From assembly GCA_023700805.1 (NCBI GenBank), contig JAMPYF010000031.1, forward strand, positions 1 to 54,481: a stretch of DNA of 54,481 nt. Direction: 5' to 3'. Under the pieces are notes generated by a model. That model worked only from the letters and a program-made list of their open reading frames with translations, made no database searches and was not told the origin of the DNA. Position 1 is the stretch's first letter, and every line of letters starts with the position of its first letter. Shown here in pieces: positions 16,338 to 25,341 of the stretch. Source of the stretch: Sulfuritalea sp. (lineage in GTDB: Bacteria; Pseudomonadota; Gammaproteobacteria; Burkholderiales; Rhodocyclaceae). Both the position numbers and the translations under genes were made by a program.

Positions 16338-17159
16338 TCAGGCTGCCGCCGGCACTTTCGGCGCGAGGCGGCGGGCGATCCAGTGGTCGATTGTTGCGGC
16401 CGCTTCGGTCCATTGCGGCTCCATCATCAGCATGTGTCCGGCGCGCGGGATGACGCAGGTTTCGGCGTTCCAGCCGGTGGCCGTGTATAGCAGCAGGTTG
16501 GCCGGGAACACCTGGTCGAGCTCGCCGCCCATGACCAGCGCCGGAATCTTCGGCCGCCGCCGCGGCGGGCGCCAGGCCAGCGCCATCATCTCGGCTATCG
16601 CGGTGCGCGACTCGTCCTGCACCAGCGGCTGGAAGGCGACGAATTCCTCGTGGCTCACGTCGGGCGAAAAATACACTTCGCGCATGACGCGGATGGTGTT
16701 CGCGGTGTATTTGCCGCGCACGGCGTAGGCCGCCTCGCGCAGGTAGTCCGGGTGCTTGCGGGTGAGCTGGATGCTGCAGGCCGAAAGCCCGGTGGTCGGC
16801 ACCGGGGCCATCAGGACCACGGCAGCCGCCCGGCCTTTTTCGAGGTAGCGCTGCACCACCGCGGCGCCCATCGAATGCCCGATCAGCACCGGCGGCGTCG
16901 GTATTGCCGCGACCACCTGGGCGACGTCGGCGGCATAGTGGTCGAGGTCGTAGCTGTGCAGATTTTCGCGGCCTTCGCTGCGGCCGTGGCCGGAAAGGTC
17001 GAGGGCGTGGCAGTCGTAGCCCAGTTCATTGAAATGGCGCATGAAATTCACATCCCAGCAGCCGCCGTGGATGTAGCCGCCATGCACGAAAACCAGCGGC
17101 GGAAGGCCGTTCGGCTGTTTTGCCGGACGATGCAGGATGTGCAGTTGGCGCTGTTTCAA
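16338..17159 (-). CDS. Alpha/beta hydrolase
   Basis: This 273-residue serine hydrolase has the oxyanion-side HGG (26-28), a nucleophile elbow GHSMG with Ser96, and a late His in AGHMLMMEP. Length and layout match lysophospholipase or esterase-like members. The start appears to be TTG at 17159: the frame is closed by a stop just upstream and no ATG lies nearby. It is 29 bases behind the alcohol dehydrogenase in the same direction, so probably co-transcribed. In this context it may hydrolyse an ester or lactone of the degraded compound; the substrate is unknown. Confidence 0.82.
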   Translation of the reverse strand: MKQRQLHILHRPAKQPNGLPPLVFVHGGYIHGGCWDVNFMRHFNELGYDCHALDLSGHGRSEGRENLHSYDLDHYAADVAQVVAAIPTPPVLIGHSMGAAVVQRYLEKGRAAAVVLMAPVPTTGLSACSIQLTRKHPDYLREAAYAVRGKYTANTIRVMREVYFSPDVSHEEFVAFQPLVQDESRTAIAEMMALAWRPPRRRPKIPALVMGGELDQVFPANLLLYTATGWNAETCVIPRAGHMLMMEPQWTEAAATIDHWIARRLAPKVPAAA

Positions 17160-17188
17160 AAGGGCTCTTTCGTGACGAGTGGATCAGG

Positions 17189-18295
17189 TCAGAACAGTAT
17201 CACGCCACGTGCGTTGCGTCCCTCGGCGAGGTCGGCGAAGGCCTGCGGCGCCTCGCTTATGCTGTAGGTGCGGGTGATCAGTTCGTCGAGCTTGAGCCGG
17301 CCGCTGCGGTAGAGGCCGATCAGGCGTGGGAAATCCTGCTGCGGGCGCGCCGAGCCGAAGTAGCTGCCTTTCAGCGTCTTCTCCTCGAAGGTCAGGCTGG
17401 AGGTGCGGATGGTCGTCGTGTCCTTCGGTCCGGCGACGCCGACCACCACCGCGGTGCCGCCCTTGCGCAAACAGCCGTAGGCCTGCGCCGCGATCTCGCC
17501 CAAGCCGACGCATTCGAAGGCGTAGTCGGCGCCGCCCTCGGTGAGCTTCTTCAGCGCCTTGACGATGTTCTCCTCGTTCCTCGGGTTCGCCGTGTGCGTC
17601 GCGCCGAATTGCTTGGCCATTTCGAGTTTGGCGTCCGAGGTGTCGACCGCGACGATGATGCGCGCGCCGGCGATCGCGCAGCCCTGTATCGCGTTGAGGC
17701 CGACCCCGCCGCAGCCGAAGACCACGGCGGCCGAGCCGGGTTCGACCTTCGCCGTATTGACCGCGGCGCCGACCCCGGTCATCACGCCGCAGCCGATCAG
17801 CGCGGCCTTGTCGAGCGGCACCGCGGCGTCGATCCTGACCACGTTGTCCACATGCAGCGTCGCGTATTCGGCCATCACGCCGCAGCCGGAGAATATGTTC
17901 AGCGGATTGCCCGCGGCATCCTTGAAGCGCGTCGTGCCGTCGGGCAGCGTATAGCCGGCCTTGGCCGCCTGGTCGCAGAGCTGCGGGCGGCCGGTCTGGC
18001 AGTAGCGGCACTTGCCGCACATGCTGACGAAGGAGCTGACGACGTGGTCGCCGATGGCGAAGCCCGTTACGCCTTCGCCCAGCGCGACGATCTCGCCGGC
18101 GCCCTCGTGGCCGAGCACCACGGGCGGTGGGAAGGGGATGGTGCCGTTGGTGGCCGAGAGGTCGCTGTGGCAGACGCCGCAGGCGGCCAGCTTGATCATG
18201 ACTTCGCCGCGCTGCGGCGCATCGACGCTGACGGTTTCGACGACGACGGGCTTGCCGATTTCGCGGCAAATGACGGCACGGGCTTGCTGGGTCAT
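17189..18295 (-). CDS. Zinc-dependent alcohol dehydrogenase (MDR family)
   Basis: This 368-residue NAD(P)-dependent enzyme of the class III ADH-like group has catalytic zinc ligands C42 and H63 with E64 in GHEGAG. The structural zinc set C93, C96, C99, C107 is complete, and the Rossmann motif GCGGVGLNAIQG is present. AAGGAG precedes the ATG. It would oxidise a primary alcohol or hydroxyacyl side chain to the aldehyde. The gene shares direction with the thioesterase and ligase genes to its right, separated from them by an intergenic repeat. Family certain, substrate unknown. Confidence 0.92.
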   Translation of the reverse strand: MTQQARAVICREIGKPVVVETVSVDAPQRGEVMIKLAACGVCHSDLSATNGTIPFPPPVVLGHEGAGEIVALGEGVTGFAIGDHVVSSFVSMCGKCRYCQTGRPQLCDQAAKAGYTLPDGTTRFKDAAGNPLNIFSGCGVMAEYATLHVDNVVRIDAAVPLDKAALIGCGVMTGVGAAVNTAKVEPGSAAVVFGCGGVGLNAIQGCAIAGARIIVAVDTSDAKLEMAKQFGATHTANPRNEENIVKALKKLTEGGADYAFECVGLGEIAAQAYGCLRKGGTAVVVGVAGPKDTTTIRTSSLTFEEKTLKGSYFGSARPQQDFPRLIGLYRSGRLKLDELITRTYSISEAPQAFADLAEGRNARGVILF

Positions 18296-18363
18296 GATGA
18301 CTCCTTCATGAGAATGGAAGAAATGCTAACGTGAAACGGAGTTCGAAGCCTCTCTTAATAAAC

Positions 18364-18417
18364 GCGCGCAGCGCGCCGACTGGTAACCCCCCGTGAGGGG
18401 GGCGAAGGGGGGCGGGC
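18364..18417 (+). repeat. Intergenic palindromic repeat, copy 1
   Basis: This copy reads GCGCAGCGCGCCGACTGGTA, then hairpin CCCCCC-GTGA-GGGGGG and a second G-rich run ending GGGCGGGC. It lies between the alcohol dehydrogenase start and the thioesterase end. It shares its order of motifs with the copies at 37690 and 40766. Confidence 0.7.
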
Positions 18418-18482
18418 AAACAATTGGTTTTTCGCGTCTGGCATCTGCGGCAAGTGTCGTTCTACGCCATGAGCGTAAACCG

Positions 18483-19277
18483 CTATTCCTTGTACCAGAC
18501 CAGTTGCTGGGTGGTCGCGAGCAGCGTGCCGTCGCTGCTCCAGACGTGGCCGTGGTGGTCGAAATGGCCGTCGCTGAAGGCCTGGGCCTGGGCCACGGCG
18601 AGCAGCGGGGCGGTGCCCTGGCGGGTCAGCGCTGCTTCGCCGGCATGGAAGTAGATGTTGATCGAAACCGTGCCGATCGGCACGAACTCCGGCCGGCGCA
18701 GGAAGATGCGCGGCAGGAAGGAATCGCACAGCGCCGTCAGCGAGGCGAAGTCGAGCGGGCGCGGCGGATTGTCGGCGACCCAGACGTGGGAGAGGCTGTC
18801 CTCATTCACCACAAAGGGCTTGCCGCGCACGATGCGGAATTCATAGCGCTGGAGGAAGCCCGTGGCCTTGCGCGGCGGCGCGATTTCGCAGGCCTCGGCC
18901 GGCGGCACCTGCGGCGGCGCTGCTTCGACCAGGCTCCAGGTCTCGCGGCGCAGGGCGCAGATGGCGATGGCCTGGGCCAGCACGCGGCCGGCCTGCGAGA
19001 GGCGGATGGCCCAGTGCTGGCTGTTGCGGTTGGCGCGCACCAGTTCGGTGTCGATCGCGTAGTCGCCGGCCGCGATCGGCGCCAGGAAGTTCAGCGTGAA
19101 GGCCAGCGGCGTGCCGCGCCGCTCTGGATGGTCGAGCATGGCCTGCATCATGGCGCCGGCCGTGACGCCGCCATAGGGGCTGACCATGTTCCAGTAGTCC
19201 TCGCTGGTGCGGCCCAGCCAGCGGTCGGGCGGTTCATGCGTCAGCGCGATGGCAGAGTCGAAGGGATGCGGGCTCAC
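18483..19277 (-). CDS. Acyl-CoA thioesterase, TesB-like double hotdog
   Basis: This protein of about 264 residues has two hotdog halves. The first contains YGGVTAGAMMQAMLDHPER and the second FHAGEAALTR with the closing LLATTQQLVWYKE, as in TesB/thioesterase-like family proteins. I place the start at GTG 19277 (MSPHPFDSA); the longer frame reaching 19427 would translate an intergenic repeat. The G-rich end of that repeat gives the only visible ribosome-binding sequence (GGGGGGAG). The role is probably releasing free acid or recycling CoA in the surrounding acyl-CoA pathway. Specificity is unknown. Confidence 0.78.
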   Translation of the reverse strand: MSPHPFDSAIALTHEPPDRWLGRTSEDYWNMVSPYGGVTAGAMMQAMLDHPERRGTPLAFTLNFLAPIAAGDYAIDTELVRANRNSQHWAIRLSQAGRVLAQAIAICALRRETWSLVEAAPPQVPPAEACEIAPPRKATGFLQRYEFRIVRGKPFVVNEDSLSHVWVADNPPRPLDFASLTALCDSFLPRIFLRRPEFVPIGTVSINIYFHAGEAALTRQGTAPLLAVAQAQAFSDGHFDHHGHVWSSDGTLLATTQQLVWYKE

Positions 19278-19278
19278 T

Positions 19279-19390
19279 GGACGGCTCTCCCCCCGGCCCC
19301 CTCGCCAAGCGATGGGGTGACAATGGTTCGCCGCTGCGCGGCTCCGGGCAATGACTGGCGCCCCTTCGGGCGGCCGTGCGGGGCGCTCAT
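19279..19390 (-). repeat. Intergenic palindromic repeat, copy 2 (long form)
   Basis: On the minus strand it runs from ATGAGCGCCCCGCACGGCCG through GGAGCCGCGCAGCGGCGAAC to CCGGGGGGAGAGC. It starts right after the stop of the CoA ligase gene and ends two bases before the thioesterase start. It aligns along nearly its full length with the copy at 23786-23899. Confidence 0.78.
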
Positions 19391-19392
19391 GC

Positions 19393-20871
19393 TCATATTC
19401 TGCGCGAACGGCCGGCCCAGTAGGCATCGCGGATCCTGCGCTTCTGTACCTTGCCGTTGTCGTCGCGTGGCAGCGCCGCCACGATGTCGATGCGGCGCGG
19501 CACCTTATAGCCGGCGATGCGCTCGCTCAATGTCTTGCGGATGGCTTCGGCATCGAGCGCGGCGCCGGCTTCGGCCACCACCTGCGCCGCCAGGGCTTCG
19601 CCGAATTCTTCGTCGGGGATGCCGACCACGGCGCAATCGATGATGCCGGGCAGGGTGATCAGCACATGCTCGATCTCGGCCGGATAGATGTTCACCCCGC
19701 CCGATATCACCATGTCCGCGGCGCGGTCGCAGACGTAGAGAAAGCCTTCGGCGTCCATGTAGCCCATGTCGCCGACGCTGACCAGGCCCTCGCGCTCGAT
19801 GGCGCGGCGGGCGGCGTCATTGCCGTGGTAGCTGAAGTCGGAATAGGCCGGCTGGTGCGCGTAGATGGTGCCGATTTCGCCGCTGGGCAGCTCGCGTCCG
19901 GCCTCGTCGAGGATGCGGATTTCGGCGCGGCCGAGCGCCTTGCCCGCGCTGCCGGGCTTGCGCGCCGCGTCCTGCGGGCGCATCACGGTGATGTAGCCGG
20001 TTTCGCTCGACGCATAGGCTTCGTAGATCACCGGGCCGAGCCATTCGATCATGGCGCGCTTGACCTCGGGCGCGCAGGGCGAGCCGGTCGAGGCGACGAA
20101 CTTGAGCGAGGAGAGGTCGTGGCGCGAGCGGACTTCGGCCGGCAGGCGCAAGAGGCGCACGTACATCGTCGGCACCAGGTAGACGGTGTCGATGCGGTGG
20201 CGCGCGATCAAGGCCAGCGTGGCTTCGGCGTCGAACTTTTCTTCCAGCACGAACAGCGAACCCTGCAGCAGCGATTGCTGGGCGAAGGAACTCGGCGCGC
20301 TGTGGTAGAGCGGCGCGGAGACCAGGCTGCGCACGCCGGGGTAGATGCCCAGCGCCTCGTTCACGACCTGCGCGGCCAGGGCCTGCTGTTCGGCCGTCGG
20401 CGGCAGGCGCCGCACGCCCTTGGGCCGTCCGGTGGTGCCCGAGGTGTAGGCCATGTGGCCGCGCGGCGTACGCGGCGCACCGGCGTAAGGCGCCTGCGCG
20501 GCGAGCCAGGATTCGAATGCGCCTGCGGCGTGGTCCGGGTCGACGACGATCACCTGCACCTCGGCCGGGATCGCGCCGGCGATGGCGGCCAGCAGCTCGG
20601 GCTGGATGAACAGCACTTTCGCGCCGCAGTCATTGAGGATGAAGCCGGCCTCGTCGCGCTTGAAGTGCCAGTTGATCTGGCAGTAATAGGCGCCGGCGAT
20701 GCGGCAGCCCTGGATGATGTCGACGTAGGCCGGATGGTTCTTCAGCATCACGGCGACGGTGCCGCCATCCTCGACGCCGAGGCGGGCCAGCGCGCCGGCC
20801 AGCCTTGCCGCGCGCCGGTCGATCTCGGCGCCGCTGCGCTCGAGTTCGGCGCAGACCAGCGTCGCCGTCAT
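19393..20871 (-). CDS. Acyl-CoA synthetase, AMP-forming
   Basis: This 492-residue ANL-superfamily ligase has the P-loop YTSGTTGRPKG, the YEAYASSETG adenine motif, GDMGYMDAEGFLYVCDR and the C-terminal lysine region DNGKVQKR. It activates a carboxylic acid to its CoA thioester using ATP. The real start is ATG 20871, overlapping the acyl-CoA dehydrogenase stop by 4 bases; the longer open frame to 21627 runs antiparallel to good coding sequence in another frame. The tight coupling to a heteromeric acyl-CoA dehydrogenase suggests ligase and first dehydrogenation act on the same substrate, which I infer to be a cyclic or branched acid. Confidence 0.88.
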   Translation of the reverse strand: MTATLVCAELERSGAEIDRRAARLAGALARLGVEDGGTVAVMLKNHPAYVDIIQGCRIAGAYYCQINWHFKRDEAGFILNDCGAKVLFIQPELLAAIAGAIPAEVQVIVVDPDHAAGAFESWLAAQAPYAGAPRTPRGHMAYTSGTTGRPKGVRRLPPTAEQQALAAQVVNEALGIYPGVRSLVSAPLYHSAPSSFAQQSLLQGSLFVLEEKFDAEATLALIARHRIDTVYLVPTMYVRLLRLPAEVRSRHDLSSLKFVASTGSPCAPEVKRAMIEWLGPVIYEAYASSETGYITVMRPQDAARKPGSAGKALGRAEIRILDEAGRELPSGEIGTIYAHQPAYSDFSYHGNDAARRAIEREGLVSVGDMGYMDAEGFLYVCDRAADMVISGGVNIYPAEIEHVLITLPGIIDCAVVGIPDEEFGEALAAQVVAEAGAALDAEAIRKTLSERIAGYKVPRRIDIVAALPRDDNGKVQKRRIRDAYWAGRSRRI

Positions 20872-21953
20872 GCGGCGCGGGAAAGCCTGGCAAAGCGCTG
20901 CAGATGGAAATCGGTGTCGCCGAAGCTCATCTCGATGGCGGTCAGGCGCTTGAACCAGTGGCTCAGGATCAGCTCGTCGGTCATGCCCATGCCGCCGTGC
21001 AGTTGCACCGCATTCTGCGCGATGAAGCGGCAGGCCTGGCCTATGGTCACCTTGGCGGCCGAGAGCGTGCGCTGGCGTGCCGCCTGATTCCGATCGGTGC
21101 AATGCATGGCGGCAAGATAGCTCATCGAGCGCGCCTGTTCCAGATGCAGCAGCATGTCGGCCATGCGGTGCTGCAGCGCCTGGAAGCGCCCGATCGGCTG
21201 GCCGAACTGCTGGCGCGTCTTGAGGTAGTCGGTGGTGGCGGCGATGGTCGCGTCCATGATGCCGACAGCCTCGGCGCAGAGCGCGGCGAGGCCGATGTCG
21301 AGCGCGGCATCGATGGCCTCGGCCGCGCCGCCGGCATCGAGGCGCGTGGCCGGTGCATTGTCGAGGATGATATCCGCGGCGCGCTGGCCGTCGAGCGTCG
21401 GGTAGTCGCGCAGGTGCACGCCCTCGGCGCCCGAGGTCACGGCGAAGAGTCCCGTACCGCCGTCGGCGGTGCGCGCCGACACCAGCAGCAGGTCGGCGCA
21501 GCCGCCGTGGGCGACCACCGCCTTGCGCCCCGAAAGATTGCCGCCGATTTCCGTGACCGGCGCCTGGCGCGCATCGGCATGGGCCAGCACGACGATGCTT
21601 GCGCCGGTGGCGATGTCCGGCAGCCATCGCTCCTGAAAGTTGGCGCTGGCGGTACGGCGAATCAGCGCCGGCGCGATCACCGCGGCGGCCAGATAGGGCT
21701 CCAGCAGCAGGGCGGCGCCGAAAGCGCCCATCACCAGCCCGGTTTCCTGCGGGCCGTAGCCGAGGCCGCCGTAGTCCTCGTCGATGTTGAGCGCCAGCAC
21801 GCCGAGGTCGGCCAGACCCTGCCAGACCTCGCGGCTCCAGCCCGGTTCGGCATCGCGGATGGCGCGGCGCTGCTCGAACCTGTAGTCCCGGGCGACGAAG
21901 CGCTGCACCGTGTCCTGCAACGCGCGCTGGTCTTCGCTGTAGTCGAAGTTCAT
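20868..21953 (-). CDS. Acyl-CoA dehydrogenase, PimD-like small subunit
   Basis: This 361-residue protein begins MNFDYSEDQRALQDTVQRFV and carries ACAD features such as YLKTRQQFGQPIGRFQALQH and QLHGGMGMTDE. It resembles the small subunit of pimeloyl-CoA dehydrogenase and the partner subunits of alpha2beta2 ACADs of steroid or alicyclic catabolism. It sits ten bases behind the large subunit gene and overlaps the ligase gene by 4 bases. The canonical catalytic glutamate is not obvious at the usual C-terminal place. It oxidises an acyl-CoA to the enoyl-CoA using FAD together with its partner. The heteromer is inference from gene pairing. Confidence 0.85.
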   Translation of the reverse strand: MNFDYSEDQRALQDTVQRFVARDYRFEQRRAIRDAEPGWSREVWQGLADLGVLALNIDEDYGGLGYGPQETGLVMGAFGAALLLEPYLAAAVIAPALIRRTASANFQERWLPDIATGASIVVLAHADARQAPVTEIGGNLSGRKAVVAHGGCADLLLVSARTADGGTGLFAVTSGAEGVHLRDYPTLDGQRAADIILDNAPATRLDAGGAAEAIDAALDIGLAALCAEAVGIMDATIAATTDYLKTRQQFGQPIGRFQALQHRMADMLLHLEQARSMSYLAAMHCTDRNQAARQRTLSAAKVTIGQACRFIAQNAVQLHGGMGMTDELILSHWFKRLTAIEMSFGDTDFHLQRFARLSRAA

Positions 21954-21963
21954 GCCCGGTTCC

Positions 21964-23118
21964 TCACAGCCCCAGGATCATCTGCGAGATGATGTTCTTC
22001 TGGATTTCGTTGGAGCCGCCGAAGATCGACAGCTTGCGCAGGTTGCAGTAGCCGGCGCCGAGGTTGGCGGCGTAGTCCGGGCCGACGTCCTGCTGGCCGA
22101 AGTGCAGGGCGTAGGGACCGACGGCCTGCATCATGAGTTCGGCGATGGCCTGCTGGATTTCCGTGCCCTTGATCTTGAGGATCGAGGCCTCCGGTCCCGG
22201 CGCCTTGTTGGCGCGTTCGGCGGACAGCACGCGCAGATTGGTGATTTCGAGCGCCATCAGGTCGATCTCGACCTGCGCCACGCGCGCCGCGAACAGCGCA
22301 TCGGCCAGCCGGCCCTCGGCTTCGGCGATGCGCTTCAAGCGCGCCAGCTCGCGCTTGGCGATGCCGATGCCGGCGATGTTGGTGCGTTCGTGGCCGAGCA
22401 GGAATTTGGCGTAGGTCCAGCCCTTGTTCTCCTCGCCGATCAGGTTCGCCGCCGGCACCTTGACCTCTTCGAGCCAGACTTCGTTCACTTCGTGGGCGCC
22501 GTCCAGGGTGATGATCGGCCGCACCGTGACGCCCGGCGACTTCATGTCGATCAGCAGGAAGGAAATGCCGCTTTGCTTCTTCGCCGCGGGATCGGTGCGG
22601 ACCAGGCAGAAGATCCAGTCGGCATACTGGCCGAGCGTGGTCCAGGTCTTCTGGCCACTGACGATGTAGAAATCGCCTTCTCGCACGGCGCGGGTCTTGA
22701 CCGAGGCGAGGTCGGAGCCGGCGCCGGGTTCCGAATAGCCTTGGCACCACCATTCCTCGCCGGCCATGATCTTCGGCAGGAATCTGGCCTGCTGCGCCGG
22801 CGTACCGAAGGCCATCAGCACCGGCGCGATCATCTTGAGGCCGAAGGAAATCAGGCGCGGCGCACCGGCGGCGGCGCATTCCTCCTCGAAGATGTACAGC
22901 TCGGTGGGCGTCCAGCCGGGACCGCCGAATTCCTTCGGCCAGCCGGGGCCGCCCCAGCCGCGCTGATGCAGGGTGCGCTGCCAGAGTATGTGGTCGTCGC
23001 GATTCAGATGCACGCCGTTCGTCACCTTGTCGCGAATGTGGGCGGGCAGTTTTTCGCCGACGAAGTTGCGGACTTCGACGCGGAAGGCGCTTTCTTCGGG
23101 ACTGAAGTTCAGGTCCAT
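21964..23118 (-). CDS. Acyl-CoA dehydrogenase, PimC-like large subunit
   Basis: The start ATG at 23118 (MDLNFSPEESAF) gives 384 residues; upstream in-frame sequence belongs to the thioesterase gene in another frame. Motifs include WWCQGYSEPGAGSDLASVKT and GQKTWTTLGQYADWIF for FAD and substrate binding, and the end GGSNEIQKNIISQMILG. At the site where medium-chain ACADs have YEGT it has FGGS, so the catalytic base must be elsewhere, as in other paired ACADs. It is 7 bases from the PaaI-type gene and 10 from the small subunit. A close paralogue is encoded at 40845-42065. Confidence 0.88.
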   Translation of the reverse strand: MDLNFSPEESAFRVEVRNFVGEKLPAHIRDKVTNGVHLNRDDHILWQRTLHQRGWGGPGWPKEFGGPGWTPTELYIFEEECAAAGAPRLISFGLKMIAPVLMAFGTPAQQARFLPKIMAGEEWWCQGYSEPGAGSDLASVKTRAVREGDFYIVSGQKTWTTLGQYADWIFCLVRTDPAAKKQSGISFLLIDMKSPGVTVRPIITLDGAHEVNEVWLEEVKVPAANLIGEENKGWTYAKFLLGHERTNIAGIGIAKRELARLKRIAEAEGRLADALFAARVAQVEIDLMALEITNLRVLSAERANKAPGPEASILKIKGTEIQQAIAELMMQAVGPYALHFGQQDVGPDYAANLGAGYCNLRKLSIFGGSNEIQKNIISQMILGL

Positions 23119-23125
23119 GGCGGCC

Positions 23126-23551
23126 CTATTCCGGCGCGGCGCCGAGCGGCACGATGGTGCCCTGCGCCGTGGCGCAAAGCTTTTCCTCGCCCTGGTTGAC
23201 GGCAAACACATCGCAGCGGCAAACCGCCTGCGTCCGGCCCGCGTATTGCACGCTGGCGCGGGCGACCAGGGTTTGGCCGATGGCGGGACGCAGGTAATTG
23301 ATCTTGTATTCCGAGGTGACCACGCCCTGTTGCGGCAGGGCGCTGCCGCCGGCATAGGTCAGGGCGTTGTCGGCCAGGTAGCTGACCACGCCGCCATGTA
23401 CAAAACCGTGCTGCTGCTGGTGCTCGCGGCGCACGGCCAGGGTCAGTTCGGCGCGGCCCGGTTCGAATGCCGTGAGTTCGGTGCCCAAGAGGATGCTGAA
23501 GGGTTGTTCGGCGAGGATGCGGCGGCCGAATTGCAGAAGGTCAGCGTTCAT
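23126..23551 (-). CDS. PaaI-family hotdog thioesterase
   Basis: This 141-residue single hotdog protein has the family signature FVHGGVVSYLADNALTYAGG, with the Asp/Asn pair expected in the active helix. It hydrolyses aryl- or acyl-CoA thioesters, usually to rescue CoA from dead-end intermediates. It is the first gene of the leftward run PaaI - ACAD large - ACAD small - ligase, all within 10 bases or overlapping. The promoter should be in the divergent region to the MFS gene, where a GAACGATGTTC palindrome lies 30 bases upstream of the start. Confidence 0.85.
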   Translation of the reverse strand: MNADLLQFGRRILAEQPFSILLGTELTAFEPGRAELTLAVRREHQQQHGFVHGGVVSYLADNALTYAGGSALPQQGVVTSEYKINYLRPAIGQTLVARASVQYAGRTQAVCRCDVFAVNQGEEKLCATAQGTIVPLGAAPE

Positions 23552-23785
23552 CCCGGGGCTTCTTAAAGGTCTGCATAGCGGAACGATGTTCTGTTAGAAG
23601 TGGCAAGATGCGGATTCTTCCCGCCTGCGCCCAAAAAGTCAATGATTCCCATCAATCTAGTTCCTTATGCCCTGTTGAAGGGCTGCGCAGGCTGCCGGCG
23701 GACCCCGCTGCGGCTTGACGCTGCTTTGAATGCTGTGCCACTATCCGGAACAAGATACTGAATATTGACCCTATTTATTAAGACT
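23552..23785. promoter_or_regulatory. Divergent control region with two related GGAAC sites
   Basis: The gap between the divergent PaaI and MFS genes (23552-23899, including the repeat that follows) has no gene. Two 15-base sites match at 11 positions: CGGAACGATGTTCTG (23579-23593), containing the palindrome GAAC-GAT-GTTC, and CGGAACAAGATACTG (23746-23760). One is near each divergent gene. An IclR regulator is encoded 2.5 kb away and its family often binds such GGAAC/GTTCC palindromes. I cannot identify convincing -35/-10 pairs. Confidence 0.33.
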
Positions 23786-23899
23786 CATGAGCGCCCCCGC
23801 CGGGCCGCCCCAAGGGGGCGCAGCTAACGCATGGAGCCGCGCAGCGGCGAACCGCCGTCACCCCCTGCCTTGGGCAGGGGGGCGGGGGGAGGGCGGTGC
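23786..23899 (+). repeat. Intergenic palindromic repeat, copy 3 (long form)
   Basis: It runs from ATGAGCGCCCCCGCCGGGCC, through GGAGCCGCGCAGCGGCGAAC, to hairpin CCCCCTGCC-TTG-GGCAGGGG and GGCGGGGGGAGGGC, ending at the ATG of the MFS gene. The G-rich end provides that gene's ribosome-binding site. It matches the copy at 19279-19390. Confidence 0.8.
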
Positions 23900-25333
23900 A
23901 TGAGCGCCGAAACCGAAGCCCGCCAGCGGGAAGTCGCGGCGATGTTCGCGCGTCATGGTCCGCTGTATCGCTGGTGGGTGGTGGTCACGGTGATGCTCGG
24001 CACGGTTTCGGCGATCATGGAAGCCACGGTGGTGAATGTCGCGCTGCCGGAAATCATTCGCGCCTTCCATGTCGGCCACGACCAGGTGCAGTTGCTGTCC
24101 ACCGGCTTCCTGGCCGCCACCACGGCCTCGATGCTGGTCGCCACTTGGGCCATGCAGCGTTTCGGCCTGCGCCGCACCTATGTCGTCGCACTGCTGCTGC
24201 TGGTCATGTTTTCCATCCTCGCCACGCTCACCGACCGCTTCGAACTGCTGGCGCTGTGCCGCATCGGCCAGGGCAGCATCGCCGGCCTGATCCAGCCGCT
24301 GGCCATGGTGGCGATCATCGACGTCTTTCCGGTGCACGAACGCGGCCGGGCGATGGGTGCCTATGGCCTCGGCATCGTGCTGTCGCCGGCCGTGGGGCCG
24401 GTGGCGGGCGGGCTGCTGGTCGATCACTTCGGCTGGCGCGCGGTGTTCCTCGTCACGGTGCCGCTGTGCCTGGCGGCGCTTGCGCTGGCGCCGCGCTTCG
24501 TCGTCCCCGGCCGTCCGCTGCCGGGAGCCCACAAACGGCCTTTCGATGCGATCGGCATGGTGCTGGTGGTGGCCGCGCTGTGCGCCGTGCTCGGCGGCCT
24601 GGCGGCGCTGATCCGGGCGCCTTGGGCGGGCGCCGCGGGGCTTGGGCTCGGCTTCGCGCTGGCCTATGGCTTCGTCGTCTGGGAACGCAACACCCTGCAT
24701 CCGCTGCTGGATTTCCGCATCTTCCGCGAACCGGGGTTCAGTGCGGCGGTGCTGGTGGCCGCAGCCTATGGCATCGGCATTTACGGCTCGACCTATCTGG
24801 CGCCGATCTTCGCCCAGATCGGCGCCGGCTTTTCGGCCTACGAGGCGGGCGTCATGCTGCTGCCGGGCGGCGCCGTGCTGGCCGCGGTGCTGCTGCTCTC
24901 GGGACGGCTGGCCGATCGCTTTCCGCCGCACCGGGTGGCGATGGCGGGGCTGGCCTTCTTCGCCGTCGCGGCCATCCTGATGGGATTGTCCTCGCGCGCC
25001 ACGGGCTTCTGGCTGCTGGCGCTGTGGGTCGCGATCGGCCGCGTCGGCCTCGGCCTGATCATCCCGGGGCTCAATGCCGGCGCCTTGCGCCTGCTGCCCC
25101 ACGGCACCGAGGCGGCCGGCTCGGCCTCGATCAATTTCTTTCGCCAGCTCGGCGGCGCGCTGGGTGTGACCTTGCTGGCCCTCTTCCTCGAAGCCCGCGA
25201 GCGCCAGCTGGATGCCGTACATGGGCTGCAGCCGATGCAGGAAGGCTTCTTCCTGATCGCCTTCGTCTATTGCCTCGCCCTGATTCCGGCCGGCCTGATG
25301 ACCGGCCGGGCGCAACGTGCCCGATCCGTTTAG
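23900..25333 (+). CDS. MFS transporter, DHA2 (14-helix) type
   Basis: This 477-residue inner-membrane protein has about 14 hydrophobic segments. The antiporter motif C appears as SPAVGPVAGGLLVDHFGWR, and the N-terminal region MEATVVNVALPEI is typical of EmrB/QacA-like DHA2 drug:H+ antiporters. I take ATG 23900 (MSAETEARQ), preceded by GGAGGG from the repeat; the longer frame from 23831 translates the repeat. The nitronate-monooxygenase-like gene follows 8 bases after the stop. It may export toxic intermediates or import the substrate; direction cannot be told from the sequence. Confidence 0.9.
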   Translation: MSAETEARQREVAAMFARHGPLYRWWVVVTVMLGTVSAIMEATVVNVALPEIIRAFHVGHDQVQLLSTGFLAATTASMLVATWAMQRFGLRRTYVVALLLLVMFSILATLTDRFELLALCRIGQGSIAGLIQPLAMVAIIDVFPVHERGRAMGAYGLGIVLSPAVGPVAGGLLVDHFGWRAVFLVTVPLCLAALALAPRFVVPGRPLPGAHKRPFDAIGMVLVVAALCAVLGGLAALIRAPWAGAAGLGLGFALAYGFVVWERNTLHPLLDFRIFREPGFSAAVLVAAAYGIGIYGSTYLAPIFAQIGAGFSAYEAGVMLLPGGAVLAAVLLLSGRLADRFPPHRVAMAGLAFFAVAAILMGLSSRATGFWLLALWVAIGRVGLGLIIPGLNAGALRLLPHGTEAAGSASINFFRQLGGALGVTLLALFLEARERQLDAVHGLQPMQEGFFLIAFVYCLALIPAGLMTGRAQRARSV

Positions 25334-25341
25334 GAGAACCC

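Noticed and set aside
17120..18334. Long open frame of ~400 codons on the plus strand opposite the alcohol dehydrogenase
   Set aside because: High-GC shadow: composition is low-complexity Ala/Arg/Asp and the opposite strand encodes a complete zinc ADH with all metal ligands.
18387..18402. CCCCCC-GTGA-GGGGGG hairpin as a terminator
   Set aside because: No T-tract, and it is a component of a repeat family found at four other places.
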